Shown piece by piece: positions 42,101 through 51,064 of a stretch of DNA of 64,000 bases. Position numbers and translations under genes: made by a program. The notes beneath the pieces are model-generated. The model was not told where the DNA came from, searched no databases, and worked only from the letters and a program-made list of their open reading frames with translations. The stretch is taken from the NCBI RefSeq assembly GCF_039729195.1, contig NZ_CP155796.1, forward strand, positions 682,001 through 746,000, in the 5' to 3' direction. Every line of letters begins with the position of its first letter. Position 1 is the stretch's first letter. Origin of the DNA: Mycobacterium sp. DL (GTDB taxonomy: Bacteria; Actinomycetota; Actinomycetes; Mycobacteriales; Mycobacteriaceae).

Positions 42101-42976
42101 TCACAATAGCGGCCTTCCGGTGACGTCGACGAACACGTCGTCGAGGCTGGCCTCGGTGCTGTGGATCGTCTCCACGTGGTGATCGCGCAGCACGCCGTGG
42201 AATTCCTGGTTGTCGGCGAGGCCCTGCATCGGGAAGTCGGCGGTCTGCAGGATGTCCTGCGGGCCGCGGTATTCCACCCGGACCAGGCGTCGACTGCGGG
42301 CGATCTTGAGCTCGGCGGGTTTGTCGAGGGCGACGATGCGTCCGTCGACGACGAATGCGACCCGGTCGCACAGTTCGTCGGCGGTGGCCATGTGGTGGGT
42401 GGTGAGAAAGATGGTGCGTCCGCGGGCCTTGAGATCGAGGATCATGTCCTTGACGGTGCGGGCGTTGACCGGGTCCAGACCCGACGTCGGCTCGTCGAGG
42501 AACAACAGTTCGGGGTCGTTGAGCAACGACCGTGCAAATGTCAACCGCATCTGCATTCCCTTGGAGTACCTGCCCACCCGGGTGTCGGCGGCATCGGACA
42601 GGCCCACCGCGTCAAGCAGCCGGCGGGGGTCGAGGGTGTTGCCCTGGTACAGGGATGCGAAGAACCGCAGGTTCTCGGCGCCGGTCAGTTTCAGGTAGTG
42701 ATTGGGCAGTTCGAAGGAGACTCCGATGCGCTGGTAGTAATCCGGCCCCCAGGCGCGGGGATCCTTTCCCCACACCAGTGCCTGGCCGCCGTGGCCGCGC
42801 AACAGACCGATGAGCAGCTTCTGGGTCGTGGATTTACCGGCCCCGCTGGGGCCCAGGAAACCGAAGATCTCGCCCCGTCCGATGGTGAAATCCATTCCGC
42901 GGACTGCAGGGTCAGTGGTCTTGGGATAGGTGTAGGTCAGCTGCTTGACGTCGATGACGTCCGTTGAGGTGGGCAT
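42101..42976 (-). CDS. ABC transporter ATP-binding protein (drug-efflux type)
   Basis: A 291-residue ATPase. Walker A is GFLGPSGAGKSTTQ, the signature is RYSKGMQMRLTFARSLL, Walker B is LLFLDEPTSGLDPVN and the H-loop is TTHHM. The C-terminal extension after residue 215 is typical for DrrA-like exporters. The ATG at 42976 fits homologues best; a GTG 13 codons upstream is possible. It is divergent from the MarR-like gene, which probably controls it. Confidence 0.92.
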   Translation of the reverse strand: MPTSTDVIDVKQLTYTYPKTTDPAVRGMDFTIGRGEIFGFLGPSGAGKSTTQKLLIGLLRGHGGQALVWGKDPRAWGPDYYQRIGVSFELPNHYLKLTGAENLRFFASLYQGNTLDPRRLLDAVGLSDAADTRVGRYSKGMQMRLTFARSLLNDPELLFLDEPTSGLDPVNARTVKDMILDLKARGRTIFLTTHHMATADELCDRVAFVVDGRIVALDKPAELKIARSRRLVRVEYRGPQDILQTADFPMQGLADNQEFHGVLRDHHVETIHSTEASLDDVFVDVTGRPLL

Positions 42977-43105
42977 CGGATTCCAGATCGCCTTTCGCGG
43001 GTAGGAAGAATCCACGTTCCGACCAGACTTCCCGGAGCACCGAAGAGGACTGTACTAGACTTTCAGAAATTATTGAAGACCGTTCTCGGGGAGGAGGTTC
43101 CGCCG

Positions 43106-43576
43106 TTGGCTGCCCTGTCTGAGTCGCAGCACGCCGCCGAGCGGTTGGCGCTCGTCCTGACCGGCCACGGGCTGCAGCGGATGACCGCGAGGGTGCTCGC
43201 GACCCTGCTGTTCACCGAGCAGCCCAGCATGACGATGGCCGATCTGGCCGAGGTGCTGCAGGCCAGCGCCGGATCGATCTCCGGTGCACTGAAGATGCTC
43301 ACGTCTGTCGGACTCGCCGAACGGGTGCCCGTCCCGGGAAATCGCCGCGAGCACTTCCGGCTTCCGGACAATGCCTGGTCGGTGCTGTTCACCAGCAAGA
43401 ACGAGACGATGCGCGAGATGCTGGAGGCTGCTGACGCGGGTATCGGAGCGACCGACGAGCACGGCCCGGCCCGCCGGCGCCTGGCCGAGATGCGGGACTT
43501 CTACGGCTTTCTGATGGCCGAGATCCCGGCGTTGGTGGATCGGTGGCATGAGCAACGAGGCGACGTCGGCCGCTGA
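43106..43576 (+). CDS. MarR-like winged-helix regulator
   Basis: A 156-residue regulator. The winged helix-turn-helix is evident in MTMADLAEVLQASAGSISGALKMLTSVGLAERV followed by the wing VPGNRREHFRL, shown here in pieces. The C-terminal part is helical and would dimerise. I chose the TTG at 43106 because AGGAGG lies 8 nt upstream (43092-43097). It is divergent from the ABC exporter with a 129-nt gap, so it is the likely repressor of that exporter. Confidence 0.83.
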   Translation: MAALSESQHAAERLALVLTGHGLQRMTARVLATLLFTEQPSMTMADLAEVLQASAGSISGALKMLTSVGLAERVPVPGNRREHFRLPDNAWSVLFTSKNETMREMLEAADAGIGATDEHGPARRRLAEMRDFYGFLMAEIPALVDRWHEQRGDVGR

Positions 43577-43675
43577 GCAACCGGTACGTTGGATGTCGAG
43601 CTCACGCCGATCGAGGACTTGACCCGCGGTCGTGGGCTGTTGTGACTCCCATCGCAGGTTCACCGGAAAGGCTGC

Positions 43676-44323
43676 TTGTTGTCTACACCTGAGACCGCCG
43701 AGATCGACGGCCTTGCCGGTTGGACCGTTGACCTGATGGAACGCCTGGGAGGTCCCGGCGCCGGGCTGGCGATCTTCCTCGAGAACGTGTTTCCGCCTCT
43801 GCCCAGCGAAGTGATCCTGCCCATGGCGGGTTTCGCCGCGCGGCTCGGTCGGCTCTCGGCGGTGGAAGCCGTGATGTGGACCACTCTGGGCTCGGTGCTC
43901 GGCGCATGGGTCCTCTATCTGCTCGGCGCATGGCTGGGCCACGACCGGATGCGCAGGCTCGTGACGAAGGTCCCCCTGGTCGACACCGAGGACATCGACA
44001 AGTCCGTGACATGGTTCGAACGCCACGGCACCAAAGGTGTGTTCTTCGGCAGGATGCTGCCGTTCTTCCGCAGCTTCATCTCCGTCCCGGCGGGCATCGA
44101 GCGGATGAACTTCCTGGTCTTCACCGTGCTCACGTTGCTGGGCAGCCTGATCTGGAACAGCGTGTTCGTCTACGCGGGATACAGCCTCGGGGCCAACTGG
44201 CACCTCGTCGAGCCCTACACGGCCACCCTGCAGTACGTCGTTCTGGTGGCGATCGCGGTCTTCGGCGGCTGGTTCGTCGTCTCGCGGATGCGCCGCACCA
44301 GGGTGCGCGCCGAACAGCGATGA
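43676..44323 (+). CDS. DedA-family membrane protein
   Basis: A 215-residue membrane protein of the DedA/SNARE-associated (VTT) family. Diagnostic are FLENVFPPLPSEVILPMAGF near the N-terminus and the positively charged FFGRMLPFFRSFISVPAG motif in the middle. DedA proteins are linked to lipid-carrier recycling and membrane energetics. Two adjacent TTG codons (43676 and 43679) could start it; GGAAAGG lies a few nt upstream. No coupling with neighbours is seen. Confidence 0.88.
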   Translation: MLSTPETAEIDGLAGWTVDLMERLGGPGAGLAIFLENVFPPLPSEVILPMAGFAARLGRLSAVEAVMWTTLGSVLGAWVLYLLGAWLGHDRMRRLVTKVPLVDTEDIDKSVTWFERHGTKGVFFGRMLPFFRSFISVPAGIERMNFLVFTVLTLLGSLIWNSVFVYAGYSLGANWHLVEPYTATLQYVVLVAIAVFGGWFVVSRMRRTRVRAEQR

Positions 44324-44342
44324 GCGTCGGGCAGCGGCTGTG

Positions 44343-44948
44343 TCATCCGGGTAGCAACCCGATCTGCCGGTACACCGCCCGCAGGTAGTGGCGCATCTCG
44401 TTGACGTCAGGCGGGTTCGGCTGCAGAACGCGGTAGGTGATCGCGCCCACCATCATGTCGATGGCGACGTCGACGTCGACATCCGCGGGGACTGTGCCCA
44501 GCTGCTTGGCCCGGTCGATCAACGCCGCCGCAAGGACGCGGCGCGGCAGGATGTAGCGCTCCCAGTAGGTGGCCATCAGCTGCGGGTGACTGACCGCCGA
44601 GCCGAACACCCTGGCGACCAGAGCGCGGTACTGGACTGTTGTTGCGGTGCGGGCCGCCCGTGCGATGGCTGCCTCGACGAGCTCGTACGGGGATTCGGCG
44701 GCGATCGCCTCCGGCGACGCCCACCCCGCGTCCTGGGCGATCAACGTCTCCATCGCGGCGGCGATCAGATCTTCCTTGCCGGCCCAACGCCGATAGATCG
44801 CGGGCTTGCCGACACCGGCCTTCTTGGCGATCTGCTCCATGCTGGTGCCCTCGACGCCACGCTCGATGAACAGGTCGAGACCGGCCTGCAGGATCGCCAG
44901 GTCGACGGCGGCGTCTCGCGGCCGGCCGCGACCGGCCGGGGTGGTCAT
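44343..44948 (-). CDS. TetR/AcrR-family regulator coupled to an FAD monooxygenase
   Basis: A 201-residue regulator with helix-turn-helix GTSMEQIAKKAGVGKPAIYRRW and a C-terminal TetR_C-type domain (ATYWERYILPRRVLAAALIDRA). Its ATG overlaps the stop of the monooxygenase (ATGA), so the pair forms one operon and the regulator probably controls it. The ligand may be the monooxygenase substrate. Confidence 0.88.
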   Translation of the reverse strand: MTTPAGRGRPRDAAVDLAILQAGLDLFIERGVEGTSMEQIAKKAGVGKPAIYRRWAGKEDLIAAAMETLIAQDAGWASPEAIAAESPYELVEAAIARAARTATTVQYRALVARVFGSAVSHPQLMATYWERYILPRRVLAAALIDRAKQLGTVPADVDVDVAIDMMVGAITYRVLQPNPPDVNEMRHYLRAVYRQIGLLPG

Positions 44949-46450
44949 CGGGTCGACCCACTCCGCAGCGCGCCGGTGAGCCAATCGCTCAGGCCCGCGT
45001 CGTCGCCGGTGGCCCCCCGCCATGCCAGGTGCCCGTCGGGACGGACCAGCATCACCTCGTCACCATCGTGGGTCAGTACGCCGACCAGCTCGCCGAGGCG
45101 ACCGCGGGCCGCGTCGACGCTGCGGGTTGCCGGCGCCCCGGCGGGAAGCATCAGCGCCCACCGCCCGCCCAGTTCGTGATGCAACGTCGACTCCGTGCCG
45201 TCCGCCCGGTGACAACCCATGTCAGGCACCCGGTCTCCCGGCCGTGGCTTGCGTCCCCGCCCACCGAGGGGTCCCTTGTGGTAGCTCACCCACAGCTGCG
45301 ACGCGGTATAGGTGATCCAGCGCTGCACGGGGGCCGGACTGAAGATTCGCGGCGCGACATGGTCGCGGAAAAATCGCAGCACCGGATTGTGGGCGACGTT
45401 GATCCGGGTGACCGCGCTGGTGCCGCGCAGCACCTCGGTGGCCAACGGCCGACGCTCCGCCTCATAGGTGTCGATCAGGGGATCTGCGGCCTTCTCCTTC
45501 AGCACCAGGGCGAGTTTGAAGGCCAGGTTCTCGGCGTCGCCGATTCCGGTCAGCATGCCCTGTCCGCCGAAGGGCGCATGCGCGTGGGCCGCATCGCCGG
45601 CGAGCAGCACCCGCCCGCGCCGGTAGGTGTCGGCGAGCCTGCGATGGACGGTGAACACCGACAGCCAGTCGGCGTCACCGATGCGCGGGTGGTGTCCCGT
45701 GCGCTCGGGGATGATCTGCCGGACCCTCTCCAGAATGGCACTCCCGCTGGGCTTTTCGCTCTGTCCGGGATCGTAGGCGAACAGTCGCCACAGATCGTCG
45801 CGGCCCGTGTCGTCCGGCATCGGCATCACCCCGACGAGGCCGGTGGGGTGAATCCATCCCGTGGTTCCGCTGCGGTCGAGGTCCCAGTCGAGGTGCACAT
45901 CGGCCAGCAGCCATCGTTCGGTGAGCTTCACCCCCGGAAAGTCGATGTCGACCAGTCGGCGGGTGGTGCTGGAGGTGCCGTCGCAGCCCACGACCCACTG
46001 GGACCGGATCCGCGTCCCATCGTCGAATTCGGTGACGACGCCGGTGTTGTCCTGCTGCAGGGCGACCAGTCCTGCGCCCCATTCCGGGGCGGCGCCGAGT
46101 TCGGCGAGGCGTGCGCGCAGCGTCGCCTCGACCTTGGCCTGCGATACGACCATCGGTGGTGCCGCAGTGTGCATCCGGGGGTCGCCGAACTCCAGGGTCA
46201 TCAACGGACGGTCACCCAGGTAGCTGGTGATGCGCATGGCGCGCAGCGACTCGTCGGGCAGGGTCCCCAGTGCTCCGATGCGGCCGAGCACTTCGGAGCC
46301 GCGGGCGTGCACGAAGTTCGCCCGAGATGTCGTCGCCGGGCCGCCGGCCCGGTCGACGACGCGTACGGACACTCCGTGCAACCGCAGGCTGCAGGCCAGT
46401 GTCAGGCCCGTCGGCCCCGCCCCCACCACCACAACGTCGGTCTCGTCCAT
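44945..46450 (-). CDS. FAD-dependent aromatic-ring/antibiotic-type monooxygenase
   Basis: A 501-residue flavoprotein of the p-hydroxybenzoate hydroxylase class. It has GAGPTGLTLACSLRLHG (FAD), the DG motif in VVGCDGTSSTTRR and the GD motif in LLAGDAAHAHAPFGGQGM. The C-terminal thioredoxin-like extension (about 120 residues) is as in aromatic hydroxylases and rifampicin-type monooxygenases. It would insert one oxygen atom using NAD(P)H and O2. The ATG at 46450 has TACTGT plus 6 nt upstream (leaderless). Substrate unknown. Confidence 0.87.
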   Translation of the reverse strand: MDETDVVVVGAGPTGLTLACSLRLHGVSVRVVDRAGGPATTSRANFVHARGSEVLGRIGALGTLPDESLRAMRITSYLGDRPLMTLEFGDPRMHTAAPPMVVSQAKVEATLRARLAELGAAPEWGAGLVALQQDNTGVVTEFDDGTRIRSQWVVGCDGTSSTTRRLVDIDFPGVKLTERWLLADVHLDWDLDRSGTTGWIHPTGLVGVMPMPDDTGRDDLWRLFAYDPGQSEKPSGSAILERVRQIIPERTGHHPRIGDADWLSVFTVHRRLADTYRRGRVLLAGDAAHAHAPFGGQGMLTGIGDAENLAFKLALVLKEKAADPLIDTYEAERRPLATEVLRGTSAVTRINVAHNPVLRFFRDHVAPRIFSPAPVQRWITYTASQLWVSYHKGPLGGRGRKPRPGDRVPDMGCHRADGTESTLHHELGGRWALMLPAGAPATRSVDAARGRLGELVGVLTHDGDEVMLVRPDGHLAWRGATGDDAGLSDWLTGALRSGSTR

Positions 46451-46456
46451 TCGAAT

Positions 46457-46485
46457 ACAGTAACGGAACGGCACCGTAACGTAAA
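46457..46485 (-). promoter_or_regulatory. Leaderless -10 box and repeat-containing operator of the monooxygenase-TetR operon
   Basis: On the minus strand TACTGT (46462-46457) is followed by 6 nt and the ATG. Just upstream, GTAACGGAA and GTAACGTAA (plus-strand reading, in 46460-46484) form a direct repeat around an ACGG/CCGT dyad. This is the likely TetR binding site. Confidence 0.45.
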
Positions 46486-46492
46486 TATAGCT

Positions 46493-46555
46493 CGCCGGAA
46501 TTGCGTTCCAGCAGCGGTTGACCCGGTGCTGACCTGCCGGAATGCAATTCCGGCG
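46493..46555. repeat. GGAATNGCGTTCC palindromic element, copy 1
   Basis: The outer arms CGCCGGAATTGC (46493-46504) and GCAATTCCGGCG (46544-46555) are a perfect inverted repeat. Inside the right arm is a perfect short hairpin (GCCGGAAT, GCA loop, ATTCCGGC at 46536-46554). The core GGAATTGCGTTCC matches 12 of 13 bases of the element at 56756-56817. It lies just after the anti-sigma gene and may terminate that operon. Confidence 0.6.
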
Positions 46556-46577
46556 AAACGGGTCCGGGCTCGACGGC

Positions 46578-46817
46578 CTAACGCCAGTTGCGGAACGAGT
46601 CGAGCAACCGGGCGCGGAAGGTCGGCTCGATCTGCTCGTCGCCGATGGTTCCGAGGGTGGCCATCGTCGCGCGGAACTGCTGCAGATAGTTCTCGCAGCC
46701 GTCGCATTCGAGGAGGTGTTCGTCGAAACGTGCCCGGTCGGTCGGCGTCAACGATCCGTCCAGATACGCGGTGACCAATTCGACGAATTCGTCGCAGTCC
46801 ATGTCGTTTTCGCTCAC
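46578..46817 (-). CDS. Zinc-finger anti-sigma factor (RsrA-like)
   Basis: A 79-residue anti-sigma factor of the ZAS type. The metal-binding core HLLECDGC (HxxxCxxC) is complete. It would hold the adjacent ECF sigma factor inactive until the thiols are oxidised, as RsrA does for SigR. The ATG overlaps the sigma stop (ATGA); a second ATG five codons in (MDCDEF) is possible. Confidence 0.88.
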   Translation of the reverse strand: MSENDMDCDEFVELVTAYLDGSLTPTDRARFDEHLLECDGCENYLQQFRATMATLGTIGDEQIEPTFRARLLDSFRNWR

Positions 46818-47449
46818 ATCGCGTCCTTCAGGTAGTCCTCGAGCCCCTGCCGGATGGCGGCCCGGCCCCGGTGCAACAGCACCCGCTGGTTGGCGACGCT
46901 GATGTCGAGCAGCTCGCAGACCTCCGCGGAGTCCATGTCCAGCACGTCGCGCAGCGTCACGACCACCCGTTGGCGTTCCGGCAGCTTGTCGAGCTCACGC
47001 CGGGTCACAGCCATCAGCTCTCCGCCGAGCACCGACCCCTCGGGCGAGTCGGGGAACGGCGACGGCGCCTCGTCGTCCTTCCAGTGGCCCGGCCACCGGT
47101 CGTCGGAGTCGCGGAACCGGGCCGGGTCGACCGTGCCGCCGGTGTACGCGGCGATCTGCACGTCCACGTCCTTGCGCTCCCGCATGCCACGCTTCTTGGC
47201 GATGTTGATCAGCACGGTGAACAGCCAGGTGCGTAGCGAGGACCGGCCCTCGAACGCATCGATGCCCTTCAAGAGCGCGATCCACGCCTCCTGGACAACC
47301 TCTTCGGCGATCTCGCGGGATGCGACGTATCCACGCGCCACCCGCAGCATCGCCGGCGCGTGCCTGTCGACCAACTCCGCGAAAACCGCCTCATCGCGCG
47401 CCCGCAACGCTGCGATGAGATCTGCCTCGTCAGCGGACGTGGTGGTCAT
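46814..47449 (-). CDS. ECF-type RNA polymerase sigma factor
   Basis: A 211-residue extracytoplasmic-function sigma factor. Region 2 reads YVASREIAEEVVQEAWIALL with SLRTWLFTVLINIAKKR (-10 recognition), and region 4 reads LDKLPERQRVVVTLRDVLDM with ISVANQRVLLHRGRAAIR (-35 recognition), joined by a 55-residue acidic linker. Start at MTTTSADE; the 80 in-frame codons upstream run through the next gene. With its zinc anti-sigma it forms a probable oxidative or thiol-stress switch. It is not next to mycothiol genes, so its regulon is unknown. Confidence 0.9.
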   Translation of the reverse strand: MTTTSADEADLIAALRARDEAVFAELVDRHAPAMLRVARGYVASREIAEEVVQEAWIALLKGIDAFEGRSSLRTWLFTVLINIAKKRGMRERKDVDVQIAAYTGGTVDPARFRDSDDRWPGHWKDDEAPSPFPDSPEGSVLGGELMAVTRRELDKLPERQRVVVTLRDVLDMDSAEVCELLDISVANQRVLLHRGRAAIRQGLEDYLKDAM

Positions 47450-47472
47450 CTCGGAACGATGGTAGCGGCTGG

Positions 47473-47967
47473 TCAAGTGCGCGCACTGCGGGCCGAGTCG
47501 GTCAACGTCCACACCGCGACACCCAGCAGGGCGACGTCCTTGATCAGGAACTGGCCCGACGACGACAGGACCGGGAACCCGCCGGCAGAGGCCTCGAAGA
47601 CTCCCGGGGCGGTGAACAGGAAGCTCAGGGTTGCGGTGAACAGCCCGATGGCGATGACGCTTCCCGCCATCGACACCGTTGGCCACCACGGTTTGACCGC
47701 GATGAGTAACGCGGCGCCGATCTCCAGGACACCCAGCAGTGCGGAGAAGGTTCCGACGGAGAACACGTCGTACACCCAGCTCATGAACGGGCTGGACGAC
47801 ACCAGCGGCGCGATGCCCTGGGCCTCGAAGTCGGTGAACTTCAGCACGCCGATCCAGGCGATGACAACAACGAGACCGTAGCGGGCCAGGAATGCGCCGA
47901 GGTGCTGCGACCGGGACTCACGGAGCCGGTCGAGGGCGTTGCCGACCTCTTTCGTGTCACTGGTCAT
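47473..47967 (-). CDS. YkgB-like (DUF417) membrane protein
   Basis: A 164-residue membrane protein with four helices. LVVVIAWIGVLKFTDFEAQGI, the SSPFMSWVYDVFSV loop and a conserved ISSSGQFLIKDVALLG-like stretch (VLSSSGQFLIKDVALLG) identify the YkgB family. In other bacteria the family is induced by hypochlorous acid stress, which would suit the neighbouring sigma/anti-sigma pair 23 nt downstream; that link is inference. Confidence 0.85.
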   Translation of the reverse strand: MTSDTKEVGNALDRLRESRSQHLGAFLARYGLVVVIAWIGVLKFTDFEAQGIAPLVSSSPFMSWVYDVFSVGTFSALLGVLEIGAALLIAVKPWWPTVSMAGSVIAIGLFTATLSFLFTAPGVFEASAGGFPVLSSSGQFLIKDVALLGVAVWTLTDSARSART

Positions 47968-48042
47968 GGTGATCCTCTCGGACGGGCCCCGCCGCTGACA
48001 GCGTGGCCTCCGAGGGCGTAGTGCCGGAAGGAACCCCGGGCG

Positions 48043-48366
48043 TTACACGGGGCCGTGCGGCGGATCGGGCTCCCGGTGCGGGGCGTAGGCCGACCGGATC
48101 CGTCCACCGATCTTGATGTAAGGGGTGCGGAAGTACGCCGACCCGATCATCAGGATCGCGGTGGCCATCACGAATGCGATCGAACTCTGCACGTCCGGGA
48201 GGCCGCCGAGGAACAGCAGCACCGCGCCGACGGCCGACCCTGTCCAGTAGATGCGTCGCTTCACGGCCCGTTTGGGCAGGCGCGCGGTGTCCCGCCCGGG
48301 GACCGCGACGGCGAGGATCAGCGCCAGTGCGCCCGCGGCCAGCAGCAGCACCGAGACCGTCGTCAC
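48043..48366 (-). CDS. Small membrane protein of unknown function
   Basis: A 107-residue protein with three hydrophobic helices (VSVLLLAAGALALILAVAV, IYWTGSAVGAVLLFLGGL, IAFVMATAILMIGSAYF) and a Pro/Arg-rich tail. The GTG start overlaps the stop of the upstream lipoprotein gene (GTGA), so the two are co-translated. No domain is recognised. Confidence 0.75.
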   Translation of the reverse strand: MTTVSVLLLAAGALALILAVAVPGRDTARLPKRAVKRRIYWTGSAVGAVLLFLGGLPDVQSSIAFVMATAILMIGSAYFRTPYIKIGGRIRSAYAPHREPDPPHGPV

Positions 48367-49010
48367 GAGGTGGGCAGCAGCAACTGGAACCCGTCGACGA
48401 TCTCCTGCGCATCGCGAAGATAGGTCGGGTTGCCACCCTCGGCGGTCTGCAGCGTCAACGTCGCCAGGTAGGTGGTGTTGCCGGCGTCGGCGACGACCGC
48501 ATGCATGATGATCGGGCGCTCGGGCGCCGGACCCATCGGGGGTGCGATGTAACTTGTTGTCTCCGAGGGGAATCCGCAGGTCGAATTGCTCTCGGTCTCG
48601 AGGTCGGATGCGCCCATCATCGTGACGAGGTTGTTCCGGTTCTCGCCGAACACGATGTCGGGGTCCGGGGTGCCGCGCACCGACTCTAGGGTCACGACGG
48701 CGTTGGGCGCGAACCCGTCGGAGATCAGGTCCTGGGCGACGATGGCATAGCGGATGATCCGGCTGTCCATCATCGAATTGCGTTCCCAGCCCTGCGGAAC
48801 GGGGATGCGCATCTGTGGCTCGTCGTCGTCGACGGTGGGGATGTCGGACAGGGGCGCAGCGACCGTCGCGCATTCACCGTCCGCGCTCGTCGAGGCCTCT
48901 GGTCCGGTACCGGCTGCCATCACGGCGGTGCCCGGGACGTCGCGCGAGCAACCGGTCAGCAGCAGCGTCGACACCAGCACCACGAGAAGCGATCTGAGGA
49001 TCACGGGCAT
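48363..49010 (-). CDS. LpqN/LpqT-like lipoprotein
   Basis: A 215-residue lipoprotein: signal peptide LRSLLVVLVSTLLLTGCS with lipobox LLTGC, then a compact domain containing IPVPQGWERNSMMDSRIIRY and VTLESVRGTPDP, as in the mycobacterial LpqN family. It would be anchored on the outer face of the cytoplasmic membrane. It begins 1 nt after the stop of the peptidase gene and so belongs to the same operon. Function unknown. Confidence 0.82.
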   Translation of the reverse strand: MPVILRSLLVVLVSTLLLTGCSRDVPGTAVMAAGTGPEASTSADGECATVAAPLSDIPTVDDDEPQMRIPVPQGWERNSMMDSRIIRYAIVAQDLISDGFAPNAVVTLESVRGTPDPDIVFGENRNNLVTMMGASDLETESNSTCGFPSETTSYIAPPMGPAPERPIIMHAVVADAGNTTYLATLTLQTAEGGNPTYLRDAQEIVDGFQLLLPTS

Positions 49011-49011
49011 G

Positions 49012-51036
49012 TCAGGCTCCTTGGAGTGTTCGCAGCAGGAACTCGTAGACCAGCGCGGCGCGGAACGCCGTCTGCGCATTGTCGGCCGCACCGGCGTGGC
49101 CGCCCTCGATGTTCTCGTAGTAGCGGACCGGTTTGCCCGCCGCTTCCAGTGCCGCGGTCATCTTGCGTGCGTGGCCGGGGTGCACCCGGTCGTCCCGGGT
49201 GGAGGTGGTGATCAGCACCGGCGGGTAGCTGCGCTCTGTCGAGATGTTCTGGTAGGGAGAGTATTTCGAGATGAACTCCCAGTCGCCGGGAACGTCGGGA
49301 TCTCCGTATTCGGCGACCCACGAGGCGCCCGCCAACAGCAGGTGGAAGCGCCGCATGTCCAGCAACGGAACGCTGCACACCAGGCCGCCGAACAGTTCCG
49401 GGTACTGGGTCAGCATGATGCCCATCAGCAGGCCGCCGTTGCTGCCGCCTTGGGCGCCCAACTGCTCGACCGTCGTGATCCCGCGCGCCACCAGATCCCT
49501 TGCCACCGCCGCAAAATCCTCGGCCACCAGATGTCGGCCCTCACGCATGGCCTGGGTGTGCCAGGTGGGGCCGTACTCGCCCCCGCCGCGGATGTTGGCC
49601 AGCACGTAGGTGCCTCCGCGGGACAGCCACAACCGGCCCAGCACCCCGTCGTAGCCCGGGGTGCGGGCCACCTCGAAGCCGCCGTAGCCGCCGAGCAGTG
49701 TCGGACCCGGGCCCCGGGTGTGCCGGTGGCCGACCACGAAGTAGGGGATTGCGGTGCCGTCGTCGGAGGTGGCGAAGTGCTGTGTCACCTCGATGTCGGC
49801 GGCGTCGAAGAACGACGGCGCACGCTTGATCTCGCTCAGCTCACCACCTGCGGTCCCGTACAGCAGACGCGATGGCGTGTCGAAACCTGCTGCGTCGATG
49901 AAGATCTCGTCGCCGAGGCTGTCGGCGGCCACGATCGTGGCGTTGGTGTTCTGCGGCAGGCCGGCCACCGGCTCGGATGTCCAGGCGCCGGGGGTGACGA
50001 CTGCGACGTGGCTTGCCACGTCGGCGAGCGTGACGACGACCAGGCGGTCGCGGGTCCATGCGTAGTGGTGCAGGCAGGTGTGCTCGTCGGGAGCGAAGAC
50101 CACCCGCAACTCAGCGGTGCCCGCCAGGAATTCGTCGTAGTCCGCGGCCAGCAGCGAGCCGGCCGGGTAGTTGCCGTCGCCGCGGTACCAATCGGTGCGC
50201 AGTTCGATCAGCAGCCAGTCGCGGTGCAGCGAGATGCTCGAGTCGGTGGGGGTGTCGATCCGGATCATCTCGCTGCCGCGCAACTCGTAGACCTCTTCGT
50301 TGAAGAAATCCAGCGCTCGGCTCACCAGGGTGCGTTCGAAACCGGCGGTGCGATCGACCGACGCCGCGACGACGACGTCGGTCGAGGCTCCGCTGAACAC
50401 CGTTTCGGCGTCGGCGAGTGGTTGACCGCGCCGCCAGCGCTTGACCACGCGGGGGTATCCCGAGTCGGTCAGCGAGCCCTCCCCGAAGTCGGTGCCGACC
50501 AGCACGGTGTCCTCGTCCTCCCAGCTGACCTGTGATTTGGCCTCGGGGAGCTGGAAACCGCCGTCGACGAACTCACGGGTGGCCATGTCGAACTCGCGTA
50601 CCACCGCGGCGTCCGAGCCGCCGGGAGACAGGCTGATCAGCGCCCGCGCATGGTCCGGTTCGATGACGTCGGCGCCGGCCCACACCCACTTGGCGTCGTC
50701 CTCGGCGGCCAGCCGGTCCACATCGACGACGACGTCCCAGTCGGGCTTCTCCGATCGATAGCTCGTCAGAGTGGTGCGCCGCCACAGACCGCGCGGATTG
50801 TCCGCATCGCGCCAGAAGTTGTAGAGGTACTCGCCGCGCCGTCGCACGTAGGGAATCCGGGCGTCGGTGTCGAGCACCTCCAGCGCTTCGGCGCGCATCT
50901 GCTCGAAGCGCTCGCCGCCGAGCTCGGTCACGGTGGGTTCGTTGTGCTCGCGCACCCAGGTCAACGCGTCGTCGCCGCTGACCTCCTCGAGCCACAGGTA
51001 CGGGTCGGTGTCGGTCTGGGCGAGGGCGTCGGTCAC
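49012..51036 (-). CDS. Prolyl oligopeptidase-family serine peptidase (Rv0457c-like)
   Basis: A 674-residue peptidase with an N-terminal beta-propeller and a C-terminal alpha/beta-hydrolase. The catalytic serine is in GAQGGSNGGLLMG, the aspartate in TSTRDDRVHPGHA and the histidine in IEGGHAGAAD. It cleaves short peptides, usually after proline or basic residues, in the cytoplasm. GTG start. In M. tuberculosis a homologue of the same length lies upstream of the DUF779-lpdC genes, so this is part of the conserved backbone. Confidence 0.93.
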   Translation of the reverse strand: MTDALAQTDTDPYLWLEEVSGDDALTWVREHNEPTVTELGGERFEQMRAEALEVLDTDARIPYVRRRGEYLYNFWRDADNPRGLWRRTTLTSYRSEKPDWDVVVDVDRLAAEDDAKWVWAGADVIEPDHARALISLSPGGSDAAVVREFDMATREFVDGGFQLPEAKSQVSWEDEDTVLVGTDFGEGSLTDSGYPRVVKRWRRGQPLADAETVFSGASTDVVVAASVDRTAGFERTLVSRALDFFNEEVYELRGSEMIRIDTPTDSSISLHRDWLLIELRTDWYRGDGNYPAGSLLAADYDEFLAGTAELRVVFAPDEHTCLHHYAWTRDRLVVVTLADVASHVAVVTPGAWTSEPVAGLPQNTNATIVAADSLGDEIFIDAAGFDTPSRLLYGTAGGELSEIKRAPSFFDAADIEVTQHFATSDDGTAIPYFVVGHRHTRGPGPTLLGGYGGFEVARTPGYDGVLGRLWLSRGGTYVLANIRGGGEYGPTWHTQAMREGRHLVAEDFAAVARDLVARGITTVEQLGAQGGSNGGLLMGIMLTQYPELFGGLVCSVPLLDMRRFHLLLAGASWVAEYGDPDVPGDWEFISKYSPYQNISTERSYPPVLITTSTRDDRVHPGHARKMTAALEAAGKPVRYYENIEGGHAGAADNAQTAFRAALVYEFLLRTLQGA

Positions 51037-51064
51037 CCCACCATTCTGCGCAACGGGCCGCCGG

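Noticed and set aside
48775..48800. Possible third copy of the GGAATNGCGTTCC element
   Set aside because: Only AATTGCGTTCC is present, it lies inside the lipoprotein coding sequence, and there is no matching inverted arm.
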